Shown: positions 21,301 through 34,400 of the stretch, piece by piece
Layout of the letters: every line of letters begins with the position of its first letter
Numbering within the stretch: position 1 is the first letter of the stretch
NCBI GenBank assembly: GCA_004802705.1
Contig: SGPL01000142.1
Coordinates: forward strand, 1-59,634
DNA: 59,634 bases
Source of the DNA: Bondarzewia mesenterica
Lineage: Eukaryota > Basidiomycota > Agaricomycetes > Russulales > Bondarzewiaceae
Direction of reading: 5' to 3'
Made by a program: the position numbers and the translations under genes
The notes under the pieces: model-generated
What the model was told of the DNA's origin: nothing
Databases searched by the model: none
The model's input: the letters and a program-made list of their open reading frames with translations, nothing else

Positions 21301-24300
21301 CTGCGTCATGAATGGCCTGAAACATTTTAACCTGGAACCATGTTTGGTAACCATCCATGCGCTACATGAATTCATGGCGTACCTCCAATTTATCCCGGGA
21401 ATTTGAAATGCCAGGGTGCATCAACTCTAGCAACCGAAAAAGATCTTGCAATTCGAGATTTGGTGTTTGGGTATCAGGGTGCACTCCGAAGGACAAGTGA
21501 CACCACAGCGCATCTAGCAAATGCCCGAGAGCTTCTCCAAAAGATTCCTGGTTCAATCTGTCCTTCAAAAGGATTTCAATCGCAACGACGACTTGACGCT
21601 CTTGAAGGTAAATCTTAGCGGCAGCTACGTAGTCACCCTTCTTTTCCAAAAATTGAGCGTAGGCTGTGCCGAAGTCGAAATCTACCATAAAGGTCTCTTG
21701 TTCCTCCTCGTTCTTGAAAAGCTCAGAGGCTTCACTACAGAAAGCAATGAGTCAGATTATTTAATAGTGCACGAATGAGATACATACTCGAGGTTGCCTT
21801 CATTAAGGTACGCACAGCGCGCTGTATTTTTGACACGCTCTGCCACATCGCTCTCGATTTCTGCTTCATGGGCTTTCAGTATCGAAACAGCATCATCAAG
21901 TCGACGAGCATCTCGGTAGTAGGACACCGCTTCGGTATAAAGCGAAGCATTTTCATAAGCCTCCGCCGCTCGGTGAAAAATCCTCGCTTCTGCGTAACAC
22001 TCGCCCGCAATTCGGAAATAGGTGCGGATCTCGTTCTCGTTCTTTGCGTCTAACCCACACGCATAGAAAGCGTCGGCGGCGTCGCCCAGCGCTCGGTATC
22101 GATGCTTGGTTTCTCGTTGAGCCCGCCCTCGGAGGTCGTATGCAGTGGCTATCGCTTCTTCGCGTGGCATTTTTGCACGGCGGAAGGCCTTGCTTGCTTG
22201 ATTATATTGATGGCGTGCGAAGTACATCCTTGCACGCTCGATCCACTCTTCTGGTTTTGAAGGAGCCGCAAAATTTGAAAGCGCGTCGTCAGTCGATTGG
22301 ACCTCTACAAGATGTTTTTCGATCCAGTAGGCCTGGTACAAAAGCTATTGTGCGGCGCGGCATTCAGAAGCACAAAGTTACGTACCTTCATGGGTATATC
22401 TACTTCGTGTTGATCGACAAATAGCAATTTCCTCCTCGTCCTGGTAATGGCGACGTACAGAAACTTCAACTAGAGTACCCAACAGCATTATAGGTAAGCT
22501 CGGCTCTGCCGCCCGGAAGGTAAGCACGAACCTCGTTTCCGACGCCAACATTCTGACTTCCAACTTCACTCCGCCAGGAATTGGCTAAAGCCGCTTCGAC
22601 AACTCGACGCCACTGGTTTGTGTTGATGTTGGAGTCAGCAAAGAAATCATATAAAAGCACATCATCGAATTCTAGTCCTTTGCTTTCATACAACGTCCTA
22701 TAATTCACAGGCAAAATTAGCGGGAAATGCACAGGTATACTTTCAAAACACCAACAGCACAGTTCCCATATCTCCAATCCTCTGCTCCAACTTTTCTTTA
22801 GCAGCATCGTCTCTCACCAAGATGCCTATTTGTCAAATCTGTGAGCTTAATTAGCCTCCAAGATACTAATGATAACACTGACATTGATGTTCTCCTAGTT
22901 CTTGGATGCGTTGTTCCCTATAACCGACTTCAATCTGGCTAAGAGCTCAGAATGTAATTGTTATGAGCTTACCCCGATTCGGTGAAAAATTTGTGAAATT
23001 GGGTTTCATCCCAATCATCTACAAAAATGGGCTTGATACCATCGACGAGGCCCGTCTCCCGATCGAGTTTATCAATGGAATAAGGCCAGAAATTTGCGAT
23101 CAATTCGACAATGGAGTGGGCGCAATTGACGATACCCGCATGGGATCTGTAGTTGGTCAGAAGTTGGAAAAATTCTGGCTTTGTTGGTGCCTGTCGCCGC
23201 GACCTGCTACGTTTCTTTAATAGATAGTGGTTTAATTCATACCACAGTAACAAGTGCGTACTAACTTACTTCCATGGTGTATAACAATGAGGTCAAGTCA
23301 TTGAAGCGAAAGGCACTGCCAAACGAGATTGTCTGAGCTGTGTCTCCCGCCCAGAAGAGGCCATCAGGATTTTTGCATATACACCGCAGAACTAAAAAGA
23401 ATAATCAGCTTTTCAACAAAGATAAAATGGACAACGTCGCACATGAAACATCAATGAGAAGAAGGTCTTGGACTTCGTCCACATAGCTAGACAAAATCGT
23501 CAGCACATTTTCTCCTTAACCTCGAAACACCATCGGAAGATTCACAGGAAGTCGACTTTTTCTCCTATAATTCCGCGCTCTCGGATTGTGTCCAGGACGG
23601 CATGTGTCCTTGGTGATTATCAATACAATATTTACATTTGCTGTTTAAACAGTCTCACCTATCGGCTGCGTCCCTATCGCCGTGTTGAGCTTTACGCTTC
23701 ACGTACGAAGAGAAAAGGTCATATATCGCGTCATATGTGTCACTTGAAGACATTTGTAATGTCCGAGAGCATATAGAAAAGTAAGTCTCGCGATCGAGCT
23801 CATGCTTGCCGTGTCTTAGAGTTTCTTGAGATCCTCTGATCACTCCTACATGGAAACGGTCAGGACTGAAGAAATACAAGTAAAAAATCCATTTCACCAA
23901 GCATTTGTCCGAACACTAAGGAAGGTGCTAAGGCAATGTGTCAATGGCATGTGCACGAAACGATTGAGCGGACCTACAAAGCCCCTTCTTCAGGTGTTGA
24001 GGAAAATGTGGCCAGTACTCATTCTTGAAGACCTCAAACGAGATCAACGGCCTTGATATCGTCGCCTTGCTCCGAGATTTAAGTCGAGAGGAACCTCTGC
24101 TCAGCTCCTCGTTTTTATCGGCTTCTATCAACGCGCCAAGCTGTTCATGAAACATACAGTATTAAAAACACGTAGCAAGACTTGGTGCAAAGCATACTGA
24201 CCCCATCAATGGTTATGAACAGCGGATAATGCTCATCCGCGAGCTGGCTATATTTGTCAGGCAAATCACTACGCCAGGTGGCGTCTTCTTCCGCATCAAC

Positions 24301-26766
24301 CATCCCTCGTTCTCCTCGCTTTGCAGAGCGCATCAGCAGGTCTGTTACGTGCGGCGGAACTCGAGATTCCTCCGCAAGTGACCTGACGAATCTGATAAAG
24401 TACTCTTCGACCTTTTCTGCTAACGTCCGAGACTTGGTCACGAAGATCTGTCGAGGTCGAGGTCCCACGCAGCCTGACTGAATCCACGCTCGTTCGATTC
24501 CAAACATCTTGAACAGCATGGTGGTGGTCTTGCTGAAGGGGCCATTCACTTTGGCGCGCGAGGACAAAGTGAATACTAAACTTACCCTGTGCCGCTTCGT
24601 CCAAGGACATAACATGAGCCCGTATGTTCGATGACTTGTTGCTCGTGAGGGCTAAGACGTTGTCAGGTACGTAGTGGAAGTACTTAGCACGGCAGGTAAC
24701 TTACGATACACGAAATATATGCGCTACGTCTTCATTTGATAACAGACCTGTGATGTGTCGACCGTCAGATGGGAAGCTTTGGTATCAGAAGTCGGCTCAC
24801 CCTTCAATACATTCTGTAGCAAGACTGTTCTACGTCAAATTTGGTTGTTTCAGGCGTAAAAACATACCTGAGATAGAGCGACATATTTTTCGAGCCTGAC
24901 CTCCGCATAAATCAGAAATTCATGACTGCCGAGACCAGTTGCATGCTTACGCCAACAAAGAGTGGAACTAGATGGGCATTAGATCAATGTCAACAAATTT
25001 GAACGATGATGTAGCAGACCTCGGCTAGATCTTTTGTGCTGACATCTGGAAAATCCGTAGGCAACTCGCCAGCCAGCTCTTCTCCCACGGGAAGAGGAAT
25101 TGATATCGGAGAAAAAACATTCTCACCCGCATGACGAGGATGATCTCGCAATCTGCATCTATACGATTGGGGAATGTGTGGTTATCGCACAACATGAATT
25201 GGGAATAGGAAATTAGGCATACAGGTCACGATATCCCTTTCCTTCCACATGTGCTTTCATTCTGCTGAATTTGTCCCAAAATTGGGAAGAGATTTCGACA
25301 TGGTTGTAGATCCCGAATATGTTCAAGACTATGGGAGGAAAGCTGAGGGTAGATCGACCGATCTTCAAATCAAACATAATGCAAGAGTACCTTGATGTCC
25401 AGACTAGTACGGTGGGATTAGATTAGCGTGAAATCTTGTCGATTGGTACAGATAGCTAACCTGCATTCCGAATTCCTGCACCCAGTCTACTTGATACTGT
25501 AGTTACGGCAGTTGGCATTGCGACAGCAAGATCAGCAGCCCCATGCTCACCACAATACGTGAATCACCAGGGAGTCTTGCCTCGAATATTGGGATGGGAA
25601 CTTGGGAACCTGTGATCTTTTTCTGATTAGTGCCAGAAAATTGAGCGTTTGAAAGCTCCCTATCATCGAGACAGGCCAGACATAGTAAGTACAGAAGATG
25701 GCTCACAAAAGGATCGCTTACTTCAGTTTGTTCCAAACGATCTCAAACACACTAGCATCCCCTTTGCGCAACCTACGTAAGTCCTTCTCTGCTCTCCCCG
25801 ACAGAAATATTCTCCAGTCCCCAAATTCATCCGCACTCTCGAAGTACAGTGCTGCCTTGAGGCTCGGACTGGCATAAATGAAAGGCGTGACGGGGGACGC
25901 TTCTTCCATGGAGCTGTATGGGCTCGTCGGCGTCTCAACTTCGTGCGCGTCCTTTGCTGCAGCCGTTGCCGTATCTAGATACATCTTCTTAAACATGACC
26001 TGCAAGTCAGGACGTCGGAATATGTCAAGAAAATACTGGGTGATTATATCAATGGCTATCAGCATTGACGAAAAAGGTGGACAATACCTTGAGAATTCCT
26101 CTCTGATCACTCAAAATTTTGGAAGCTAGCTCTCTAGCCGCCTCTGAGTTCGATGGGACTTGCACGTCCATATCGCGGAAGGGCTTCACGTCGATCATGG
26201 TACTGGAGCGCGCCATCGCCCTAGAAGTCTTGCGGGCCGCTTTGCGGAAGCATTACTTCTGTTGGAGACTTGGTTCGTGATGATGTTGGTTTCCTCGATG
26301 ACTTTGGGAAGTACAGCCAGAACGGGGGGAGCCAATTCCACCGCACGCATGCATAAATCCAGGTTTTGCGGCTCTTCGTTGCTTGTAAATGGGATAGAGA
26401 ATAAGGAAAGATGAAGTCTCGACAGGAGCTTCATGGGAAGACCATTGCTATCGTAGTCATCAAGAGTGTTTGGAAATTGATCGCAGATCCAGTTGTACAA
26501 AAAAGCATAGGTTTCCTGCTTCACGGCTGCGAAAAATCAGCGAAAGTAACTTTGAAAGGAATTGATGTGCTCGTACCGGTAAGGATGAATTCAAGACCGT
26601 TCGAGTTTTGCATGGCGTGCGTGACGATGGGAGCCACGCTCTCGTGGTCAATTGATCCCTCTAAGACTTCAACAGCAGTCCTAAGGTCTTCCTCGTTCAG
26701 TAAGAGTTCTGGCCTGAAGATATTCAGACCTATCAGAATATTCGCGAAAGATGAATTCGGATTCAT
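18395..26766 (-). CDS. TRANK1-like giant SF1 (UvrD-type) helicase with TPR region, tandem copy A
   Basis: Large multi-exon protein, roughly 2,100 residues by span; molecular role unknown. Start ATG 26766-26764 (MNPNSSFANILIGLNIF), stop TAG 18397-18395 (NVEDL). Helicase motifs in order: Walker A GRSGTGKTTTM, split by an intron between 24589 and 24535; Walker B YVDEVQDLLLID (near 23475); motif III LFWAGDTAQTISFGSAFRF (near 23330); motif IV LLTNYRSHAGIVNCAHS; motif V YESKGLEFDDVLLYDFFADS (near 22670); motif VI-like LKFLYVAITRTRRKLLFVD (near 22430). A TPR-like helical stretch follows (EWIERARMYFARHQYNQA, AFRRAKMPREEAIATAYD). The C-terminal half is helical and unrecognised. Proteins of this layout are expanded in basidiomycetes. 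The gene is paralogous to 28412-36868 over its whole length. I did not verify every small exon between 24700 and 25500. Confidence 0.85.
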
Positions 26767-27372
26767 GGTTGTCGTAGTGAGAGTGTGGTTGTGGGCATCA
26801 AATTGAGAAATGATACCAGTGATATATGAGGTATGTGAAGGTTGAGAGAAGTTGCTGCGGATTGCAACGCGGCATAGGACAGTCAGTCCTCAAGAGGATC
26901 CAGAGTCGCCGCTTCTGTGAATACGACGCAAAAGAGTTTCCAGATGCGTGCAAATACGACGCAAACGGCCAAAGCGCGTTCTCAAACAGACTTCCAGAAA
27001 GGGCTGGTTGGCGCTCGACGCACATATTCGTAGAGGTCTAGAGTACAATGAGGACGGCAGCGCGACTCGGGCACGGTTTGATGCGACTGGCGTATTCTGC
27101 GGTAGTATCAGACATGAGTACTTGAGTCCTTGATGTGAATGCGCGAAGGATACCCATGTTTAATATAAAGGTAAATACCGGAGCCTCTGCTGCCTTGGTG
27201 TCAATGCCAGTCAATGCACGGAACAGTTCAACTTCCCCAAGATGTGTTCCTAAAATTTCGTTCCTCCGAAGCTGCTTGACACGTCCGGCTGAGTGCGCGG
27301 CGTCTAGATTGAAGCTCAGAAACCATGACAGGAAGGGAATGACTAAGAATTCTACGTAAGTTCCAAAAGCCG

Positions 27373-27381
27373 AACTCCGAG
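27373..27381. repeat. Left copy of 9-bp target-site duplication
   Basis: AACTCCGAG occurs here and at 27586-27594, directly flanking the inserted element. The paralogous flank at about 37514-37529 has the same sequence once (CCGAACTCCGAGTCTGG), showing the unoccupied site. Confidence 0.85.
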
Positions 27382-27585
27382 GCAGTTGCACTATAGGTGT
27401 GGGGAATTAGGGACCTGACTGAGTTTGAATTGACGTAACTGAGTTTGAATTGCCTAATCACATTAAAATTTGCCTATTTTGGATTAATTTTTTTAGATCA
27501 TGTGATTTAAAATTGCCCGTTTCGTCGAACAAATTAATTAATTTTCTTCCCGCTTCGCGGATCCCACACCTATAGTGCCACGGCC
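27382..27585. mobile_element. ~204-bp non-autonomous inverted-repeat element (MITE)
   Basis: Termini contain the perfect 16-bp inverted repeat GCACTATAGGTGTGGG (27388-27403, and as reverse complement at 27563-27578), with a few imperfect bases outside. The interior is AT-rich, non-coding, with a direct repeat ACTGAGTTTGAATTG (two copies, 27418-27453) and loosely inverted subterminal sequences. It is flanked by a 9-bp duplication of AACTCCGAG, and the tandem paralogous flank lacks the insertion. A 9-bp duplication fits Mutator-like elements; a different superfamily is possible because the outermost bases of the two ends do not align perfectly. Confidence 0.85.
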
Positions 27586-27594
27586 AACTCCGAG
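27586..27594. repeat. Right copy of 9-bp target-site duplication
   Basis: Second AACTCCGAG, immediately after the element, identical to 27373-27381. Confidence 0.85.
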
Positions 27595-27642
27595 TCTGGG
27601 ACGCGGACGTTCTGGCTGTTCGATAAGTATGCATCCCGACCG

Positions 27643-27850
27643 AACACAATCTTTTCGGGACGGCCGTCATATCAACGTCATGGAAAAATGTCCGTCCCGT
27701 ATACGCTGTGCGTTTTTTTTCTTGTTCGTCGGAAATTTCTGGATGCCTTGGGCAGTCAAAATCACTGTTATGCATGACACGAGCCTGTAAGTATATTCTC
27801 CCGCCAGAAACCACTCATGCTTGTCGCTCCCAGGCCTGAAGAAGATAATT
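27643..27850 (-). pseudogene. Relic of the 3' end of DBP3
   Basis: This stretch matches the 3' terminal exon of the intact DBP3 gene at 37682-37900. Shared strings include GGGACGGCCGTCATATCAA, GTATACGCTGTGCGTTTT, GGAAATTTCTGGA and CTCATGCTTGTCGC. On the minus strand SDKHEWFLAGE and QKFPTNKKK correspond to [11 protein letters not shown] and [10 protein letters not shown] of the intact gene. Frameshifts follow KKK, the stop is not conserved, and upstream helicase motifs are absent. It marks the right edge of the duplicated unit and shows that the duplication cut through DBP3. Confidence 0.85.
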
Positions 27851-28411
27851 GAATAAGTAGGAGCAGCGTTACCTTGAAAAACCCCCCGAATTGACAGATT
27901 CACGCCGGTCGAGTTACAAATAGAGTGGACAATTCGTCCGACCTTTGTGCCCCAGGATATCATTGTCTGACGGTCGTGTTTATGGTCAGTACTTCATATG
28001 GAACAGCACAGTGACTGGATCCTGCCAGCGCGACATCTGCATGCAATATGTACTATACGTCTATTATCTCCTTCACAAAAACAAGCCTTCCGCTCAGTCT
28101 GGGTTCCGCCTGGCAATTAATCTAATATGTTTCTCAGATGTTAACGGGTACACCGTTACAGCATGCTAGCACCTGGAGGCGCCACAGCAATGATACTTAC
28201 ATCTACAAATGGATCATTGCAGGTGAGCTCAATCTATTCGTAGGCCAATCTGTCGCCATTTCGTAACCCGAATGCGCAAACAGTATCCTCACCTAACCAT
28301 TCTTGCGGTCCACTTGACAGATCTGCTGATACAGTGCCATGGTCAAACAGTGACAGGAAAAGTAAGTACACACGTTATTAAGAAGTTACAAAATTCTACG
28401 CTGCAAGCACC
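27851..28411. other. Duplication junction and 3' flank of helicase copy B
   Basis: Between the DBP3 relic and the copy B stop codon. Somewhere in about 27850-28200 DBP3-derived sequence gives way to the helicase 3' flank, which resembles 18230-18394. The exact breakpoint is blurred by divergence. No gene is seen. Confidence 0.55.
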
Positions 28412-31400
28412 CTATAAATCGTCCACATTCAGTCTTGGTTTCAGATGTCCAGTCTTCCTGATAGACAAGACCTCCATCACGATTTCCATGTCTCTCTTCA
28501 GCGGATCAGTCTGCACCTTTGGAAGCTTGCCCATTAATTCCATCGTCTTTGCGGCGCACTCCCATAATTCCTTCTTACTATATCGCTGATGGAAAGTCGA
28601 CTTTGGGCTCAACTTTTTTTCAGTAGTTCCCGTACTGTACGAGACAGCACACTGGATGAACAGTGATCGGTGAGCATACACGAGACAGAAGCTCTATACG
28701 CACTTCATTGCGGTCTGTATCTCCATTAGCTCAAGCAGTTGGTCAAAAGATGCGCCACTTGTACGACGCTTCTTCGCATGAGCCTTGACCCCTCCTGCAA
28801 TCGCCAGCATTCGCTCCAAACATACCAAGAGAAGCGGAAGGACTCCACGGAATAAACATCGATACACCGGTTTCCCTCTATCAAGCCTCGAAACCTGTTT
28901 CATGCATGCCGCGAAAAGCCGTGCATGAGAAGCTGCGATATCGCCTCTCTTCACTTCCTCGTTGTGATTTGTTTGCCTGAGACGCAGAACGTGCCGGTAA
29001 GCCCGCTGAATTTTCACTGCGGCCATTTCCCGTCTGTGAGATGCAGCGGCAGAATAGACCTCCTCGTCATCATCAGCATCCAACTCGTCCAAGTCGGCTT
29101 CATTTCTGCCACTGGATTCTATTGCATGATGCACTGTGTTGCTGTCGCCGTCAATCTCCCCATGTGTGCTGATATGGCCGGAGATATCCTCTGCTATGTT
29201 AGGTCCATCAACCTGCTTGATATGTCTAGCGGTGTTAGCCTTCGCGATCCTTGGAAGTCGATAAGGAGTATGAGGATCCAGCAACGAGGGTATATCATCT
29301 ATGTCGTGAAAGATAACTCGGCGGACGCCACGAGGCGTAACCCAGTCTTCTGGGTTACGGTCCGAGTACAGCTCGATCATCTCGTCTAGAGGCGAGTCGT
29401 CGGCCGCAGAAGCCCAGACAGCCTCCATGAGATCATCCCAATCCTTCGCAAGCACGAACCTACAGCGCACTTCAACCTCGGAAAGCAGGGGAAAGAGTAA
29501 TTGACTGACGGTTCATATATCATTGGGAAGTTCGATCCTGCACTTGTCAAAGAAGTAACTGTTTGAAAAACCTCCCATTGAACAGCACCACCGTCCTCGA
29601 TATTGTAACCGACTTGAATTTCGACGATATCAGCTACCCAAAATTCCTATTACAGGAGAATGATCTACTTACGAAGGCAGATAGCTCGGCATCTGGATTC
29701 ATTGCGGTTAAATCAACTCCACCACAGTGACTGACACGAGGCTTACATGCGAGCTATAGACATACTGACAGCTATATCCCTGTTCAGTTCACGAGGCTTG
29801 AAACGTGAATCTGTCAAGTTTAGGTCAGACTGTTGACAATCCAAAGAGCCGGGAATGGACGATAATTGACATACCAGCAGTGAGGCTCAACAGATTCACG
29901 CGGTCGAGTAAGGCCGGAATTGCATCCACGATCATCTTGTAAGATCCATGTGGCTGGTTCTTGAATGCATCGAGGTCTTTCCATAGATCAATCAGCCAAG
30001 CCCGAGGGAGTGTCACGCCATGTAGCGATGTTCCCCGAAAATTGTGCGCCAAAACAAACAGACCACAAAGACGATCTAGCAATTGGCAGATGACCCCAAT
30101 ATGAATAGGAAAGCGGCGGCCCACGATATAGCTGTATCATTTTGTACTGATCAGGAGTGAAACGATGATACTGTGCATGACATACTCACGCGAAAAATGA
30201 GGCACCACGAGACAAGCTGAAAATATCATCTGTACCTCTCATGAAGCCAACCAGACTTTTGAGCGCATATACCGAGCGATCTTGGCCGCGCAGCCGAGGA
30301 TGCCACTGACGAGGCGAATGGACACAAGGAACCTGTGAAAGGCATATTCCAATCACCTTTTCTTCCAGCCTGTAGCCGGTCGTGATAGCCTTCAAAAAAT
30401 TCGTGAGGAATGGACGCTGTAGTTCAGGCCGCGACGGGTTGAGATTGTACAGAACATCTGGGATCCATAATTTGACGACCTGGAGTGCGCTTGGAGCCTC
30501 CGGGATCATGTCAATTCGAAAGACAGACGAAGACCCGTGTCTGGGGAACAAGGGGTTGAGCACGTTATCCAGGCGATCTAGCCAAAGGCTATTTGGATGA
30601 GTAGAACACAATTAGCATTGCCTGCTTATATTACGGCAGTTGACCACTAAGTACATACCGTCGCTGTTGCATACGAGTGACGAATGCGAAATCACTGAAG
30701 GGCAGCGACTGTATAATATTGACAATGCTGATCTGTTGAAGGTGAAACCTGACTCTTCGATTGAACCATTGCACGTCGATTTGATGCACCAGATGACAAT
30801 GTGGCTTGCGACAATGTCCGAACGTATCACCGTCCACGCAAGGGTTGAAGACGTCGACAACAGAAACTCTCTGATTCTCGTCAAGCGTCTTTGCTTGGAG
30901 GCGCGTGGTGAGGCTTTTCCGGAGAGTCCGTGGAAGTTGCCAATTGGGGATCTGTAGCGCATCCGGATCCGAATTGATACGGGAAGGCTGTACTCCATCT
31001 TTAGAGAGAACATAAGCGACAAATGTACCAGAGTGGATGGTGAGCTGGTCCTCGGAGACGGGGTCACGCTCGAGAGCGAACAGTTTCCGAATGCTGTCGG
31101 AAGCCCAGGGCTTTTCATGCATGATGACCTCAGACATGAGGCAAGCGTAAGCATAGAACAAACTGAGCGAAAAGACGGCCTGCAGCTGGGTGCTCGTTTC
31201 GAGTTGGTCCAAGTCATCAAAAAGATGATCTAGACATAGCAACGCTGCAGGTTTGTTTTGTCCAGGCTGAGAGTACCAATGCCCAAGACGCTTGAGAACC
31301 TCCATATCATAGCTGTATATAGCTCTGAACATTTCTGCCTGGAGAAATGGTCAACGTTCACGCATTTGTAAAGATGGATGAAAGGCGAAGCTTACCTCTC

Positions 31401-34400
31401 GCCTGTCATCAGGATCCAAGGCATCAGGACTCAATTTAGCAAGGTGTTCGAATAGGTCCTGAACTTCAAGATCTGATTCGACAGAAAGACTGTTAGGATG
31501 GACGCCGAACGATAGATGAATCCATAGCCGGCTGAGAATATGACTCTTAGCCTTCCGTAACGCTTCCGGATTTGAGGAATCTTTGAGTAGGATTTCGATG
31601 GCGTACATTATACGCCCTTCCTGGATATAATGTTCGGCTGCGTCCACGTACTTGCCGTTTTTCTCCAAGAATTGCGCATGTGCCAATCCAAAATCTAAGT
31701 CCCTCATGAAGTCTTCCTGTTCCTCCTCGTCCTGGAACAACTCTGCTGCTTGTCTGAGAAAAGGTCGTGAACATAAAGATCAGAGAAGTGGTCCAAATTC
31801 TTACTCAAGCTTCCCGTCGTTCAAATAAGTACAGCGCGCTGTATTGGTGATTTTTTCGGCTACATCAATGGCGACCTCATTCATCTTCAAGATTGAAACA
31901 GCCTCGTCCAGCATACGGGCTTTCATGAAGTAGAACGCGGCCTCAGTATACATTGAAGCACGCCTATAAGCTTTAGCCGCGCGATCGTACTTCCTGGCCT
32001 CGACGTAACATTCTCCGGCAATCCTGAAGTATGTGTTGATTTCATTTTCTGTGCTGGTGTCCGATCCGCATGCAAAGAAAGCGTCCGCGGCATCAAGGTA
32101 AGCAGGCTTCTTTCCTTCCTGCCTAGCTTGACGACGACGACGGTAGGCAGCTGCAACCGCCGCCTCACGCGGCATATTCGCTCGCTTGAATCCCAGCATG
32201 GCTTGATAGAATTGGTGTTGATCGAACAGCCCTCTTGCTCGACCCGCCCATTCCTCGGGTTTCGACGCGACGGCGAATTGAGCTATCCCTTCACCAGGTG
32301 ATCTGACTTCGACGAGATTCTGATCAATCCAGTATTTCTGACGAAGAAACAATCTGATTAAAAAAAAAAAACACTTGAGCAACAATCATGACGTTTACCT
32401 TCATAGGCATGCAAACTTCAGATTCGTCCACGAACCACAAGTTTTTTCGAGCTCTCGTGATGGCGACATACAAAAACTTCAACTGCAAAAGGCCAATGAG
32501 TAGAGTTCCAATGGACAGAATTACTTGCAAAGATGCCAACCTCATTGCAGACACCTGCATTCTCGTTGCCAACCTGAGCACGAGACGATTGATCGGATCT
32601 GCCACCCGGGGCTGCGTCAATGATCCGCCACCATTGTTTGACGTCCACCGGAGAGTCGGCAAACACATTGTAGATCAATACCTGTGCAAAGAGGAGGCGT
32701 GAGCCAAGAGTCATACTGGCTGCGGTTGATCGGAACATGCATCATCAAATTCCAGCCCCTTGCTCTCGTATATTGTCCTGAATGAAATCAGTCAGCAGTA
32801 CAATCGGCGAAACCCCATAAAATACGTGCAGAATCAAGCCCATATCACCAATTTTCTTGTACAGCTTTTCCCGCGCAGAATCATCTCTGACAATGATACC
32901 TATTCTCCAAGGATGAGATGAAATCTCTCCACTTAATCATCGGCACTCACATTGATCTTGGCCGAGTTCGATTGGTCCGCTGCTATCATAGTTGTTGACG
33001 TACACATGATCCGTACGTGACGCGAGACTCACCCAGCTGAAGAGAAAAAGTCATTGAACCGGGATTCATTCCAGCCATTGAAAAATAAGGGCCTCATCCC
33101 GTCGATGATGCCCCTCTCCCTGTCAAGAATATCGATTGAATTGATCCAAAACTCCTTGACCAGCTCAATAACCGAGTGGGCACAGTTAACTATGCCTGCG
33201 TGAGACCGGTAGTTAGTTAGAAGTTGAAAAAACTCGGGCTTCTTCAAAGCTCGGCTTCGAGTGTGATTCAGAGACTTTCGCTAGAGGGCGATCGTCAGGT
33301 CATCATAATCAACTTGGGGCCGTGAAAACGTACCTCTATTTCATACAAAAAAGATGTGAGATCGTTAAAGCGGAAGGCACTTCCAAAAGAGATTGTTTGG
33401 GCAGTATCCCCGGCCCAAAATAGACCGTCGGGATTTTTGCAGAGGCATCTCAACACTGGGAAAAGTAAGGATCGAGCGGCATGCAATTTGAAGTAAGGTG
33501 TCCATACACAATGTGTCAACCATGAGGAGATCTTGGACCTCATCGACGTAGCTTGTCCCGCGGATCGTGAGTTCTATGTTCAATTATCTTTATGCAGACT
33601 CACAGGAAGTCGAACTTCTTGCCAACCAATCCATTTTCTTGAATTCCATTCAACACCTCATGCGTTCTATAAGAAAAGTTGGTATTACCGGTCTACAAAC
33701 AGTGAATTGGGATTTTAATCATACCTGTCTGCGGCATCCCTGTCGTCACGCTCGATTTTGCGTTTTGAGTACGACTCAAATAATGAATAGAGAACATCAC
33801 GCCTATCCGCAAATACAGGCCGCGTTCGGAAGCTTAGATTGTTGTAGGCTGTTCGATCAAGTCGACGCTTCCGATACTTCAAACTCTCCTGAGAGCCCTT
33901 GATGACACCTATACAAAAATGAGACCTAAGAAACGTGCATCAAAGAGCTGGGATGATATTACCAATGAATTCATCGAAAACCAACGATGGAGCTGGAAAA
34001 GAAGGAATTGGGCATTAAACAAAGGACCATTATTCAAAGAGACTAACCAAGACCCTTCCTCAAGTTTTGAGGAAAATGTGGCCAATACTCATCCTCAAAC
34101 GTTTCAAATGTCACCATCGATCTGCCGCTAGCGACTGTCGACACGAATCGCTGTTTCTGATGAAGAGAAAGGCGCCTTTGACCCGATGACTTGACTTTCA
34201 GGTCCATATCTGCGTTAACCAGTGCCTCAATCTATTAGACAAAGGGTGTAAGTAAAGACCGAGACCATATAGACCAAGTAAACACCTTTACCTTATCAAA
34301 AGTTATGAAAAGTGGGTAATGACTATCAGTTAGCTCGCTGAACTTCAACGGTAGATCGTTACGCCAATTGACGTCCTCCTCAGCGTCAACTAGGCCTCGG

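Larger units (their letters stand above)
26830..27650. repeat. Duplicated 5' flank of helicase copy A
   Basis: This segment matches 36945-37695, the flank of copy B. Shared strings include CGCTGCGGATTGCAACG-like sequence (26855/36975), CATATTCGTAGAGGTCTAGA (27022/37148), GAGTGCGCGGCGTCTAGATT (27292/37437) and AAGTTCCAAAAGCCGAACTC (27358/37503). By eye about nine of ten bases agree over 27280-27381. The copy A flank carries an inserted element (27382-27585) and lacks about 100 bp present in copy B before the DBP3 end. No convincing gene lies inside: a minus-strand frame (27038-27391) has no good ATG and is disrupted in copy B. Confidence 0.85.

Noticed and set aside
27038..27391. 117-codon minus-strand gene upstream of helicase copy A
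   Set aside because: It begins inside the inserted MITE at a GTG, has no ATG near its start, and its counterpart in copy B is frameshifted. It is treated as duplicated non-coding flank.
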